Positions 1 to 13,300 of a stretch of 64,000 nucleotides of DNA are shown one piece after another. The notes under the pieces are model-generated. The model did not search any database. It had not been told where the DNA came from and was given only the letters and a program-made list of their open reading frames with translations. Both the position numbers and the translations under genes were made by a program. The stretch spans positions 113,849 to 177,848 of the forward strand of contig VZRG01001527.1 of the NCBI GenBank assembly GCA_013397435.1, written 5' to 3'. This stretch comes from Erythrocercus mccallii (lineage: Eukaryota; Chordata; Aves; Passeriformes; Dicruridae). Each line of letters begins with the position of its first letter. Within the stretch, counting starts at the first letter, position 1.

Positions 1-1163
1 ACAAATACTGTCTCCTCTCTGGTGTTGTTTTTTATGTGCATTCTGCTGGGGGTGAAAATATAAGAGGATTCAGAGACTTACAATTAGTAGCTGTAGGTGA
101 GAAGAGTGTGCCTGTTGCACTTCAGTCCTCACGTTGCCTTCTGGCCTAATCTGATTCCATTGTACCACAGGCATCTGCAGGGTTGCACTGTAGCCCTTCG
201 CTGTCCTCCTGCTCGTACTTCCAGGGCTGTGCTGACCCAGCTAGAAATAACCTGGCAATCTTGTTTCACAACTTTGTGGTTGTGATCAGCTTTACAAAAT
301 GTCTGTGTAAACATGCACATGTGCCAAGGCCACGTGTCAGGGTATCCCTGGGTAGGAACAGAGTGGGGAGGATGGAAATTTCTCTGAACTGGAACTGACA
401 TCAAATGTGAAACCTTCTTTTGTATCATACTCCTGCAGGAATGCCCACCCTCTAGTGGTCACTTTTCAGTTTATTTTTTTATTTTTTCTTCTAGCATTGA
501 ATGGAGGCTAGTTGATAATTTTCAGGTGAATAAAGTCTTCAAATAAAACCGTTATTATTTAGATTTAAAACACCTCAAAGGAGCTTGGATTGAATATCCA
601 GTGGCATTAACATTTAAATTAAGCATAAAAGCAATGTTTTTCCAAAGAAAGTATCGTACCTCTTTGATATTTATTCAAATTGTAGATATGTTGTTATACA
701 AATTCTGCCAGAGTTCAGTGATTGGGGTAGTAAGGTATGCTATATAGGCATTTGTATAAATTCCAAATTACCAGCACTTTAGTGAGAGCAGTAAAGTCCT
801 AATAACACCAGAGCTGCTTAGGTGCAGTGTGTTATTAAATCATTGTAAATATCATCAAGATTATATTGGGCAGCATTTGAAATCATTTTTGTCAAAAGAC
901 AGAACAAAACTGCAGGCTGGGATAGTAGAAGCTTTGATTTCTGTTTGGGAGGGGGAAGAGCAAAAATGCCCCACTATTTTAGAATATATCTATGATTTCC
1001 CCAAGCCTCTAAACATCTTACAACTTTTAACAGTGTAAATAAATTATCTTACCAGTTTGATGAAACTCAAAGAAATACAAACTTTATAACCTGAATAAGA
1101 AATATGGCTCAAAAATGTTCCTCTTGTCTTTTTTTTTGGTTTTCATGTACTTCTAATGTTCAG
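1..1163. other. ATM: ATM intron sequence at window start
   Basis: This stretch precedes the first recognisable ATM exon and ends with its acceptor (TTCTAATGTTCAG). I found no ATM-like exon in it. A 70-codon open frame at 829..1038 resembles nothing I know and has no convincing splice sites. It is read as the 3' part of the intron equivalent to human intron 30. Confidence 0.8.
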
Positions 1164-1328
1164 GTCCTGTGCTTGTTGAAGTATCTGGTGATAGATAATA
1201 AGGACAACGAAAGTTTGTACCAGGCAATCAAGTGCTTAGATCCTTTTCCTGAATACCCAGCTTTTAAAGATTTGCGAGCAACTCAACAGAAAATCAAATA
1301 CAGTAAAGGACCATATTCTCTTTTGGAG
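1164..1328 (+). CDS. ATM: ATM exon (human exon 31 equivalent)
   Basis: A 165-bp exon, phase 0 at both ends, covering human residues 1538-1592. The translation includes KYLVIDNKDNESLY and FKDLRATQQKIKYSKGPYSL, which are diagnostic ATM solenoid sequence. Acceptor at ...GTTCAG, donor GTAATT. Confidence 0.95.
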
Positions 1329-4300
1329 GTAATTACATTTTAAAATACATCTCACAGCACAGTGGTTTTTGTAATGCAGACTTCCCACAGAATAACTTTC
1401 TAACTGTAGTTTAAGTGGATTCTTTTTATTGCCAGTTTCAGTCACGGAGATACTTGTAGGTCTCCATTTTTGCTTTGCATCCATATTGTGAACTTGGTGA
1501 GAACCACTTCTCTACCTGAAGCCTTTATTTCTATGCTGTATGTGTTTAATACAGTGTTGTTTTGCAGGAAATCAATCACTTTCTCTCGGTTGGGGTTTGT
1601 GATTCACTGCCCTTAACACGGCTTGAAGGACTCTATGATTTACGCAAAAAGTTGGAACAATATAAGGATCAGATGAAGGATGTCCTGAAAATTATCCAGG
1701 GTACTGATATCTGATAATGTGTTTTATTTCTTTTCTACTTGGTTTTAGGTGTTTAGTGATGTACCCTATTCTAATTTGGCATGGAATGTTTTATTTCTGT
1801 CTTGGGTTTTGTATGTTTAACAATGTAATCATATTATAATTTGACATGCAGAGTAAATTGACATTTATAATTCATGCAACATCAAAAGTATCTGTAGCAA
1901 AGTGCATTATATATAAATAGATGAGGTGTTACCTGGCAGAGAGGATAAAATACCCTTCTAGCTTTGGGCATTGGGCATGTATGATTGAGTGACCAGGATA
2001 ATGTAGAAATAAATTGATTTGTGGTTGCTTAATGCATTTTCTTGTATGTGAATCTCCCTACTCTTTTAAATGAAACGAAGCTTCAATTTATTAAAGGTAT
2101 GTTAGAAAGTAAAACTCTCAGAATAAACAGTAGAATTTAGTTTAGTTAAATTTTGACACATGCCAGGATTGTGTTTCAGCTCTCAGTCCAGACTCAGTTC
2201 CTTCCTAGTTTGGTTTTCAGATAATTGTGCCCCAGACCATTTCACTTTTCTCCTCTATATTGAGGCTTCATCAGCTTGTGTGCATGACAGGAAGATAAAA
2301 AGAGATGATGTGATTAACTGTTAACAAGTACAAAGTAAAATTTGGGTAAAAATTGTAATGTTGTGAGGCCATGGTGCAAGTGCATTTTGGCCCCCACATC
2401 TGTATATGATTTACAATTTTATAAATAACTCTCTTTGAACAGAGTTAGTGAAAGGACAACAAACTTGTGTGGAACAATTTCCATCAGAAGAGAGCCTTGT
2501 GAGTTTGGAAAAGAGATTGAATAGGAATAGATAGAGCTGTATGAGCCAGTGAGTGGAATGATGAAGGGTAGTAGGGAGTACTTACCACTTTTTATCACAG
2601 TACAAGAACAGATTAAATAATCTGGGAGCAGTTACACTAGAAAAACCATGTAATTTCTTCAAAATATATTCACCAGGGCCCTTTCTACTACTTACTATGG
2701 AGATTAACAACATGACTGAATTTAAAAGGAGTTGGACATACTAGATAGAGATTTTTAGGTATGAAGATGTGCTTAGGCAAAACCTGAGAAGTACATTCTC
2801 TTGCTTTGCTGGAGATGGGCTGGCAGGCTTGATGGGCCTTGCTTTTGCCTTACAATAAAATTCTTTTAAGCAATTACAAACAGATTATTCTATGTATTCA
2901 TTTTTCTGAAGATGTCAACAAACATAAAGTCTGATTCCGGGTTTGTACTCCAATCAGTACTTTTAAAAAAAGTACTGCCTTCTTGGGTTTTTTTCTTCTG
3001 TGCACTGACAAGTCATGTTTTTTTCATGGACCATTTTGTTTGGAATGTTTATTTTAAAAAAATACCTCAGGCAGGGAGCAAATATGTAAGGAAATACTCA
3101 TCTTGAGAGTTTATAATTTGACAAAGTTAGTTTGGCAGCTGAAAGCTAATCGAATTCTTAGAAATTCCTAGCAGAAAGCCTGATTTTGAGGTAGTTGTTG
3201 GGTTCAGATTTAGAACAGAATGATGACATTAGCTTAAGGGCTGTCAGTGGAGTCACATAGTATGACTTCGCTATTTCAAATAGCATTCTTAGACCAATTA
3301 ATGCTAATACTTCTTGTATTTAATTATTATTTTTGCATCAAAACACTGAAAATAATGGCACAGGTCCATTCTAGTTTGGAGGATTCTTTGTCTTATTCAA
3401 ATGCACAGACATTTTTCCAAGCCATGATGAGTAAGAAAAATGAGTATTTTGGTTGATGTACTGTTAAATGTCATCTTGCTTCAACATTAATAATGCATAT
3501 TGACATTTGTAAGTAAGAGACATTGAAGCAATGTTTTCTCCTAATAACTTCACATTACAAATATACTGACATGCTTCTTGGCATCTATTTTTCTTTCTGA
3601 ATGATAGAAAAGCCAGAAGATTCTGTAGTAGTGAAACTGGTGGTGAGCTTACTACAGCTGTCCAAGATGGCAGTTAACCACACAGGAGAAAAAGCAGTGC
3701 TGGGTAAGTTAATTAGTGCCACAGGCAAATTAGGGCTGACATTGCAAACACCAGGCTGAAACTGTGGTTGTTCTCAGTGTTACTTCCCACTGTGCTTCCC
3801 ACTTCAGCACATCTGCAGAGTATGAAGGAAAGATCAGGGAAATAGATCGCTTTCTTTCTGATGAACATTTAACATCCCTTGTTAAAAATTATTTTCAAGG
3901 TCAGTTTTGTGTTGCTTTATCTTTTTTCAATAGTTGTGTGTTTTAATAAAATATTTTGCCTGGAAAGCAAATGAGGGACACATTGATACACATTTTTATG
4001 TAAAATGTAGATTAATTCTTACTGAGTTTGCTGTCTACTGTTTGAGCTCACATGGGCAACTGTTTGCATTTACCATACCCTTTAGGGATGGAAAATGAGT
4101 GATTCTGACTTTGTCCATTTGCCAGTTTCTGGCAGGAGCAAACATAAAATACATATCTGATATAAGCTGGAAAATCCAGAGCCATAGGCACTCCTAGAAA
4201 ATTGAGTTAAAAAGCATAACTGTAATATTTGAGTCTTAAGCTGCAAAATTTGTTCACGTGTAATTTTAATCAATAAGCTCATTTAGTGATTATTTATAAA

Positions 4301-7300
4301 TGTTTGCTGCTTTTTACCCCATAACAATCTCGGTTTTAAAAGTAGGGTGAGACCTTGTTTTAGTGTGCATAAGACTACAGAAAGAATATGCATTTGCAGA
4401 GGCTGTTGGAAGTTGCTTGGGAGAAATAGGTCCCATGGATTTCTCCACCACAGCTCTTCTGCGTGCTGAAAATGCACTGGATTCTAGAGCAGCAGATTTA
4501 CTTGAAGATAGAAAACTTCAGTGTGTCTTCAGAATGTTAATTCAAATAAACACTGCTCTAACAGATAATTGGTGAGTATGCTTATTTATTTAGTTAACTC
4601 AAAAGCAAAATAGGAGCCATAACTCTTTGGAAGTGTTAAAAAGGTTGGATCTGCTAGTGTCCAACCATGTGCTTCTCCAAGGCTCACATTATTTACCCAG
4701 TCAGTCTTAGATGTTTCCTGGAAATTCTATAGTAGGATGCAAGCCACAGAGTCTTCTCTGTTCTGTAGAGGGTAGCAGTGCTGTGGAGGGAATACTCAGG
4801 CTTTGTTTATAATAAAATATGCAATGGCACCATAGATTGTGGAATTGTCTTGTGTACTTAGAAGTGTGATTTTGAAAATCAAATACCTGAATGAAATTAA
4901 TGATAAGAGTGTTGTGTATGTTCTTTTTTCAGTATTGATGTTAGAGCTGCTGCTGTTTCCTGTTTGAAAAACATACTAGCCACCAAGTCTGGCAATGAAT
5001 TTTGGGAAGTTTATAAAAGTAAAGCTGATCCCATGTTAATCTATCTACAGCCTTTCAGAACATCTAAGAAAAAGGTACTTCTGATACACCTTATATACAT
5101 GGCATATGGAGTAGAGAAAAAAGGAATATCTTTCTTATAAAAAGTGAATTTGAAAATATATTTGAGGTAGGCTTTGATAAATGCCAGATTTGGCATCAGT
5201 ATAATTGCAAATCTGATTGCTTTTGTATGTCTGTTGCTTGTTTCTGTTTCAGCAGTTACAGCTTTCCCTTGACGTAGGAAATTACTAATTTGACATTAGA
5301 AAGCTGTGTGCTTTCATTTAGACAGACAATTTTTGATTACCTGAACAATAATGTAGTACATTCTTTCTCAGGATTCCAGTGCTATTTGATGTAAAAAATG
5401 GTGCATAATTAACCATAAGTCAGATATTTCCTAATTTTCAATCTTTTTCTTTGTAAATTAAATGTGATGCCTAATATTACCTTTTTGATTGTACCAGTAA
5501 AATTTTATTTTTAATACTTTCAGATTTCCTATGAAAACTTTACATTTGCATGAATAAAATTGATATTGTTAATCAACTGAAGGACTAGTAGTAGTTAATA
5601 CCTTTCAATGTGTGCTTTGCAGTATGGCTTTTTAAAATGCCATAGAAATTTTTATATTTGGAATATGTATATTTTCTTTTTAGTTTCTTGTAGTATCTGC
5701 TAATGAGACAGAGGCTCCTTTAGAAAGATTGGATGACACGAACCTATGGATTCCTCTGGGAGAAAGTCACGAGACCTGGATCAAGCACCTAACTAGTTCA
5801 ATACTGGACAGTGGAGGTGTGAAAAATGAAGTTCTCCAGTTAATGAAGCCGCTGTGTGAGGTGGGCTAAGTCATACAATTTGTACATGTCTGTGTGCTGT
5901 GGTGCACAAAAAATACGATTACTCATCTTGATAGCAACTAGTAATTTCTGCTATTAAATCATTCAGGGCTCTTGTGATCATATATTGCACGTACACATAA
6001 AATACACTCTCAAAATACAGAATTTGAGAGATAATTGCAAACATAGATGAACTTTATACAGCTGCTTTAAGTGAATGTCAGCATAGCCCTGTTGAGTGGT
6101 TTGCGTGTTCTTTCTCAAGCATTATGTGTTTGTTTGGACAATTGTATGGTTGGTTGTAACCTGAGAAAGACAACCAAAATGCATTTCTTTCTTAGCAGCT
6201 GCTGTGCTTTACTGTTTTCTAGGTGAAAACAGACTTGTGTCAAACTTTGCTTCCACACCTGATTCATGATATTCTTCTTCATGACTCAGATGAATCTCGG
6301 AGAAATCTTTTGTCACTTCATATCCAGAAGTTTTTTACAGCCTGTTGCAAATTTGCCTCATCTAGTAGGTCTACTCCTAATTCTGATTCAGGTAATGCCA
6401 TAATGTTTTTGTTTCAGCTAAAAGAGGGATTCTGGTTGTGAAAAAGCTATCTTCTGGTATTAAATATATGATGTGCACTTGTAGGCAGGCAGAATTTAGA
6501 AGCTTCTTCCCAACTGATCTTTTTCAATGGAGATACCAGTAATTTTGAAGCTGTTCATTGGCAGCATCCAAGAAGTGTCTTCTAACTTCTTTTTTTATTC
6601 ATAATTGGATAATGTTTAGTACTTGCTGAATTTTGATGTTATGCAATTTTGAGTGCTGCAAAACTGCGTCATGGACTGCCATTTAAAATGACTGTGGCAG
6701 TTAAATTCCTCTCTTACTTAAACAAGAGCAATAAAAAGTAGTTTTCACCTGAATTTTCCCTTTGGAGAAGACTAACCCTTACTTTAACTACTGCCTGATA
6801 TTGATAATCGTCTTCCTATACATTCAGAAGACCTGTTCCAGCAGAATAAAAGGAAATTGTAACCAGAAGAACTGCAGCAGAGTATGAGAAAGGCAGCAAG
6901 TTCATTTTAAAGAAAAGCACCGTTTAATCCAATTGTTCATGTTCTTTCCAGTTAGATTATGGTTGAAGTTAGCAGAAATCTGTGTAAAAGGAAGATCTTT
7001 GTTGTTAGACAGTAGGAATGGTACACGCACGTTTTTTCAGGAGCTGGAATAAATACAGTAACTTCAGGTCAGGGTAGGTGTTTTTTCTGAGTTGGGTTGG
7101 GGTATTTTTGTGCAGTAGGTACTGTACTATATCTTCTAACTCCCTTCTTCAGTGGCAAATCACTGAAGGAAAAAGTCTATACAATGTCTTGCAGTCTCCT
7201 TATGGGCAAGTTATGCAAGCTTCAGGTTGCCATAGAGGAAGAGAGCCTTAGTATTGCAGTTTTACTAAGAGTGGTGTAAATAACCCTAACGATGCTAGGT

Positions 7301-10300
7301 GTATTTTAAGGTACTTCTTGTGGACTGAAAGACCAGAACAGTATTCTTTCACACTTTTGAATTCAGGTAACAAGCTCTTTCTATAACTCACAAATTTATG
7401 CTGAGATGTACAGAGCAACCCAAAATATTCTACAAAAATATGAAGGGATTTTTCCAAGCTTTATAAACTTGCAGTTAGTTCAATGGTACCAGTGAGCAAA
7501 TGATGGAGGCCTCTTCAAACACTGTGATTCCCAGAACCACAATCACTTAGTTTGGAAAAAACATCTGGGATCATTGAGTACAACCTGTGGCTGAACACCA
7601 CCACGTCAACTACACCATGACACTGAGTGCCATGTCCAGCCTTTCCTCAAACACCTCCAGGGACAGTGACTCTGCCACCTCCCTGGGCAATATCTAATCA
7701 CCCTTTCTGTGAAGAAATTCTTCCCCAAAAGAATTCTATGCAAGGGATACTTACTGAGGAAATAAATTAAAAAAAAAAAACTCCAAACAAAAAAAACACA
7801 ACTAAAAAACCCACAAAAAACAATAGCAACAAAAGAGTATAGAAGCTTTAAAATTAAGTTCTCCAGATGAAAAATTGACCTGGTAACAGAAAAAAAAACC
7901 CCAAAACAAACATGACGAGGCACACAGTTCATTGTATAGGTGATTGTTTACAGATAAACTGTGGAGGTGCAGTAGCCAACAGAGCAAAAATATGTTAATT
8001 CCAAAATAGGAGTTATAGAATATCAGTATTTGAAGCAAAAATTCTAATTATCTGGTTTGAAACTAGCAGTTTCTTCAAGTAGAAACTGTTGCCCTATGAA
8101 AACCAGGAGAAAGCTCTTCCTAGAAAACCTAGATAAATTTCATTCCAATCCATCAGGATCCAAACTTCAAAAGACCAAGCAGTTAGTTATGGGAGAGTTA
8201 AATGCCTCTGAACAGGTTTATTTCTGTTTTTTGAAATACACAAAATGCCCAGATACATTTTAATGTGGCTTTTGCTTTCTTTAGGGGAAATTGTTACTTC
8301 TACATCTTACTGTAGTATTATAGTAGTGATCAAACCTTTGCCTGTGTGCTCCTATTTCTTGCTTCTTGTAATTGGTAATTCAAAAATGACCAGAGCAAAG
8401 AAAAAGTTATTAACCCAATCACCAGAACATAGCCATCTGATTTTCATTTTAATCCAGAAGCAACACATGGAAACATAGACTCTTTGAAAGTATATGCCTT
8501 TGTGTGGGAAATAAGGGGTTTGTGTCACCATACACACTTTAAAATCTGCAGTAAAGTAATTTAATAAGAAGTATTTCTGTGACTTTGGAATAATTTATAT
8601 GACAGAAGCCTAATGGGAGAGATCTGTTACAGAGCTTTTTACAATGATGTTAGTTCATCTCTGAATTCTGTAAGAAAAAATAGAATCCATAAACTAATAA
8701 TACAAAGATAATTTCATAAAATTGTGGTACAAACTACTATGATATTAATAACATCATGTAAGGAAAAGAAATACTTTTTGTGACAAACTATTAACTTAAT
8801 TTTGGAAATGCAATTCAAGGAAGTTTTTAGTTATTTTCTTGACTGCAAAATAGACCTTTTTATTTTGTAAATGGATATGTTATGACAAAATTTCACAATG
8901 TTTTTTCCTTTGAAATACACATCCCAGACCAAGAAACCCATAATTTTAGAAGTTTGGATAAAGTATCTCGACGAGCCATGCTTGCTGTTGTTGATTACTT
9001 GAGAAGACAAAAGAGGTGAATTTAAGCTTTTCAGAACATTGCCTTAATTTGTGACTGTTTAAAGATCTATTGGTGCTCTAGATTAAAAGAAAAGAAACAA
9101 GGCAGAGAGCATGTTGGTTAAAAGAAAAGATGTAGTAGTGACCTTGCATTTGTTATAGAAGTGATATGGCTACCCTTAAAGGGTTCTGACTGTGCTGAAG
9201 GAGTTTTCTAAAACCCCTTTGTCTGATAAACTTCTTGTGGTATGGGTTTTCAAGGGGCTAAGATAAAGTTAGCCTTTGGAAAGCTTTATAGTTAATACTG
9301 GATTTATTTTGTTTAATGCTAGAGAAAAGGTCTGTTACAGCAGTATTAAAGTCTTTATTTAATCAGATCTGCTGCAGGTACAGTTTTTGACGACAGCTTC
9401 TGGCTAGATCTGAATTATCTGGAGGTTGCTATAGCAGCACAGTCTTGTGCTGCTCACTTCACAGCCTTGCTCTACGCAGAAATCTACGCAGACAAAATAA
9501 ATAGAGATAAGCAGCAAGAAAGGTAGGAAGAAAGCTGTTTCCTGACATTTCTGGTTCAATGGATCACGTTTTATGTGTCCCAGCAATGCCTTGGTTTCAG
9601 TTATATGAAAAGTCAAGGAAGTTTTAAAAATATTCCGTAGGTGTGTATATAGACATGAGAAATATTTCCAGTCCTTGATTGTGATCCAAGCCTCAAAATA
9701 GCATCATGTTGACTTGTAATCAGAAATTTTTGTTAGTACTGTTGGTTAAATTGCAGCCAGAAGTTAATCAAGAGGAGAAAGAAAATCCCAGAATGATGAT
9801 CAGAATTGTGTGAATAGAGCTAAATGCTCCTTGTAGGAGCTTTCTTCCATAACAGACAATTATCTTTGTTTTCTGGTCTAGCAAGATCAAAATATGGAAC
9901 TTGCTTGGGTTTTGTGACAAACCACTGTAAGATAGTTAAAATGCAACAAAAGTTTGGTTGTAAGACATACATTAACTAATTGCTTTTATTCTTTCACAGA
10001 GGAAAGAACACTTCAGGCATTCACAAAAGCAATGTGATTTAATGAAAAATTAGAAATTACGAAGTGGGGGGAGGGTTCGCCAAAAAAACCACACCTTCAT
10101 GTTAAAGTCCCTTGATGCTGATATTCCCAGCTCAACTGATCACTTCCTCATTCTGATGGAAAGCCATACTGAATAACCTGGGGATATGACAGTCTTGCAT
10201 TTATTGTTTGTGCCCCTTATTTCTTGAGTGTTGTCTCAGAACTTTAGTTCTCTATATGAAAATCCATTTAACTTTACTGGTTGAAATATTTCTTTTAGAT

Positions 10301-13300
10301 CTTCTTTTAAAGCAGCTAAGAGTTTGACATTTGAAGAAGAAAGTCAAAGAACACCTATTACTACTTTGAATGAAAAAAGTAAAGAAGAAACTGGCCTAAG
10401 TTTACAGGTACTTGTGTGTGCTTCCTAATCTGAATGCAAACCTTCTCATATAATTGCAGTTAACAGTAGGTTTCATCTGAGCTGAAGATAGATCTAATAG
10501 AATTCAAAAAATATGTTTTAAAATTTTCCTCATGCTTTAATTCAAAGTGAACTCAGTGACCTTCCAGACAAGTTAAATTGAGTATTCGTTCATCTGAAAC
10601 ACTAACTAACTGGCAAGTTTTAAATCACAGCAAAGCAGACTTTGTTTCCTGAAAGAACTCACTACAGGGTGATAGCCTGCCAAATATTTTTCAGTTTTAT
10701 CACAGATATATGTTCATTAAAAATCAGCAAATGATGTAGAAGTTGTAATTATCAAAACCAAAGAAGTATTATCTCCCTCAGGTTTACTTGAGATGTCAAA
10801 TCTGATCCCGTAGCCTTGTCGAAGTTACTTCTTTCTATAGTTCATTATTCCAGAACTGTGCTTGTGTAACTTTTAAGATGCATTTCTTAGCTGGTGTGTC
10901 TGATGCTCATTCAGAACTATTGCCTTTTGCTTTTCAACTAGCCCACTTAAGGCCCAGTTCTAGATCTTTTAAAAATAAATTAGCATTGAAAGTAGGCCTG
11001 AAGAGTTTGGCTGGACTGCATAATTTTTTTTCCCTATCATAATACCTGGCTCAGATACTACATAAAGGAAAACTAGGCAATGATGTTAACCTGTAAAAAC
11101 ATTTATAAACTGATATGATACATGTAAAACTAACTTGAACTGATTCCAAAAAAAAGTAATTCTTACTTTTGTGGTGCGTGTTCTAGGACCTTCTCATGGA
11201 CATCTATAGGAGCATTGGAGAACCTGACAGTCTTTATGGCTGTGGTGGAGGAAGAATGTTACAGCCATTAGCACGGTATAATTTACTTATGTTCTTATGT
11301 TGTCTAAAAGCATTGCTTTCATTTATGAGTAAGGAACTTAAGTTGAAAACTTCTTTTTCACTCACAACAGGATAAGAACATATGAGCATGAAGCAGTATG
11401 GGGGAAAGCCCTTGTAACATACGACCTTGAGACAAGCCTCTCTCCATCTACTCGCCAGGCAGGAATAATAGAGGTAATACTATTTTATAAGAGGAAACGA
11501 GTGTAAGAAGTGATATTCATCATATTGAGTCATTTGTAGTGAGTCCAAAATGGTTTTAGGCCTGAAAGTGATCTCTTTGTTCATTAAGCCTAGCCCACTG
11601 GTATAGGCATCCAAACTGTGTAATATAAGACAACTCAGTATCTGTTCTGAAAACACTAAGGTTCTTAGTCCTTTTGCCACTCACCCATATTCCCCATCAT
11701 GGGTAATGAATTTTGTGAAATACTTAAAAATAAGTATATTCGACATTATTCCAGATTTTGGCCAGCTCATAAAATAACAGGATATAGAAAGTAATGTAAT
11801 TGATTATTTTTGCTATCTCATTCTTTAAATCTCTCAGTGAGGTTTAAACCACGAGACCGTGGTTTTTCTGATACAAAAAAAAAAATTTATGTTATTTTGA
11901 ACCCTTAGAATGCATTGCCTTTTTAGCCTAAAAATGTTTATACCAGTTCTGTAATAATGTAGTACAGACATATATGTGTTTCCCCTCATGTAATTTTCCT
12001 ATGGTACTTCTAATTTCTTACCACAAATTATTTAGTATCACTGTTAAAATTCCCTTGTGTTTGTCCTTCATAGTGGCTTGACATGTAATCTGATTAATTG
12101 GTCACAATTATAAAGACATTATGGCCTTCAAAGAGGTAGGAGTTATAGGAAATCTTTTCAACTCCTCATCAGGAGAAACAGTCCATTAAAAGGAAAATTC
12201 ATTTTGACTTATGAAATGATGGCATGGAGAAATGTGAGCTGATAGTTAATTTGAAGCACAGTGTGAAAATTCATTTCAAAGAATGCCAGCCAGAGTAGTA
12301 ATAAAACCATTTTCCTGGAGTTTCAGAAATCAGTAGTGTGATTGGTACTATTAAAAAGTTTTCATCTTATGTAGTGTAGAGTTTAGAAATAGTTATGGTC
12401 CTGTCTTTCCTGCAAAGGGCTCTTTGTTTCCAAAAGTAAAACAAAGCCATTAAAAAATACCAGTTCAGTTTAATAAAGAAGGAAAATAAATTATGAGTAA
12501 TTTTCTTCATTCTAGGCTTTGCAGAATTTTGGGCTTTGCCACACCCTTTCCATGTACTTAAAAGGGCTGGAACATGAAAACACTGAGTGGTGTGCAGAAC
12601 TCCAGGAAATCCGCTACCAGGCAGCATGGAGGAATATGCAGTGGAGCCACATCTCTTCTATCAAGTAAACCACCTTAGGTTTTTGCTAGTTCTTTAAGCA
12701 AAAGGCAGTGGGTCAGATCTAAGCAAAAAAAAAAAAAGACAAGATTAGAATATGGTTTCTGTGAAGCAGGTCACCTAATTCATCTTAATCATTGAATTGA
12801 AAAGCAGTGTTCCTCACTTAGGCTTGTCTAGTTTGAATGCACATCACTTTTTGTTTTCCTGGGAAACTGTACACAGGTAATTCGTTTTGATTTTAACATT
12901 AAACTGAAATTTTCCATTTTTGACTCATATAGTAGTTGTATCTTAAATACAAGAGAGGAATAGACAGCTTTTAGTATCTAATTTATAAGAAAATGGGGAA
13001 AATATTACTCAGTAAGCCACGAGAGGTTATCAAGTCCTGGATAAGCAAACACCAGTGTTGATTCAGTGCCCACTCCCTCATAAGGAGTAATGTCCTGGAG
13101 AGAGGATACTGCTAGATGCCTGGCAGCAGTTATTTGATATGATTGACCAGGATCTAGTGTCAACTCTGTCCTCTCTTAGTACAGCTGCATCATTGCACAG
13201 GTTCAGAGGAATACAGAATACACTCACCGTGTTTTGGCAAAAGCAAAACAAAAAAAGTCACATGATGGGATCTTCAGTAACTCTTTCTACATCAATTTTT

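Noticed and set aside
829..1038. 69-residue + strand open frame in the first ATM intron segment
   Set aside because: It does not resemble the ATM segment expected before exon 31 or any known protein, and lacks matched splice sites.
2510..2860. Possible ancient L3/CR1-like repeat in an ATM intron (GGAGTTGGACATACTAGATA, TGGGCTGGCAGGCTTGATGG)
   Set aside because: Resemblance to a LINE 3' end is too weak to call by eye; a RepeatMasker run would decide.
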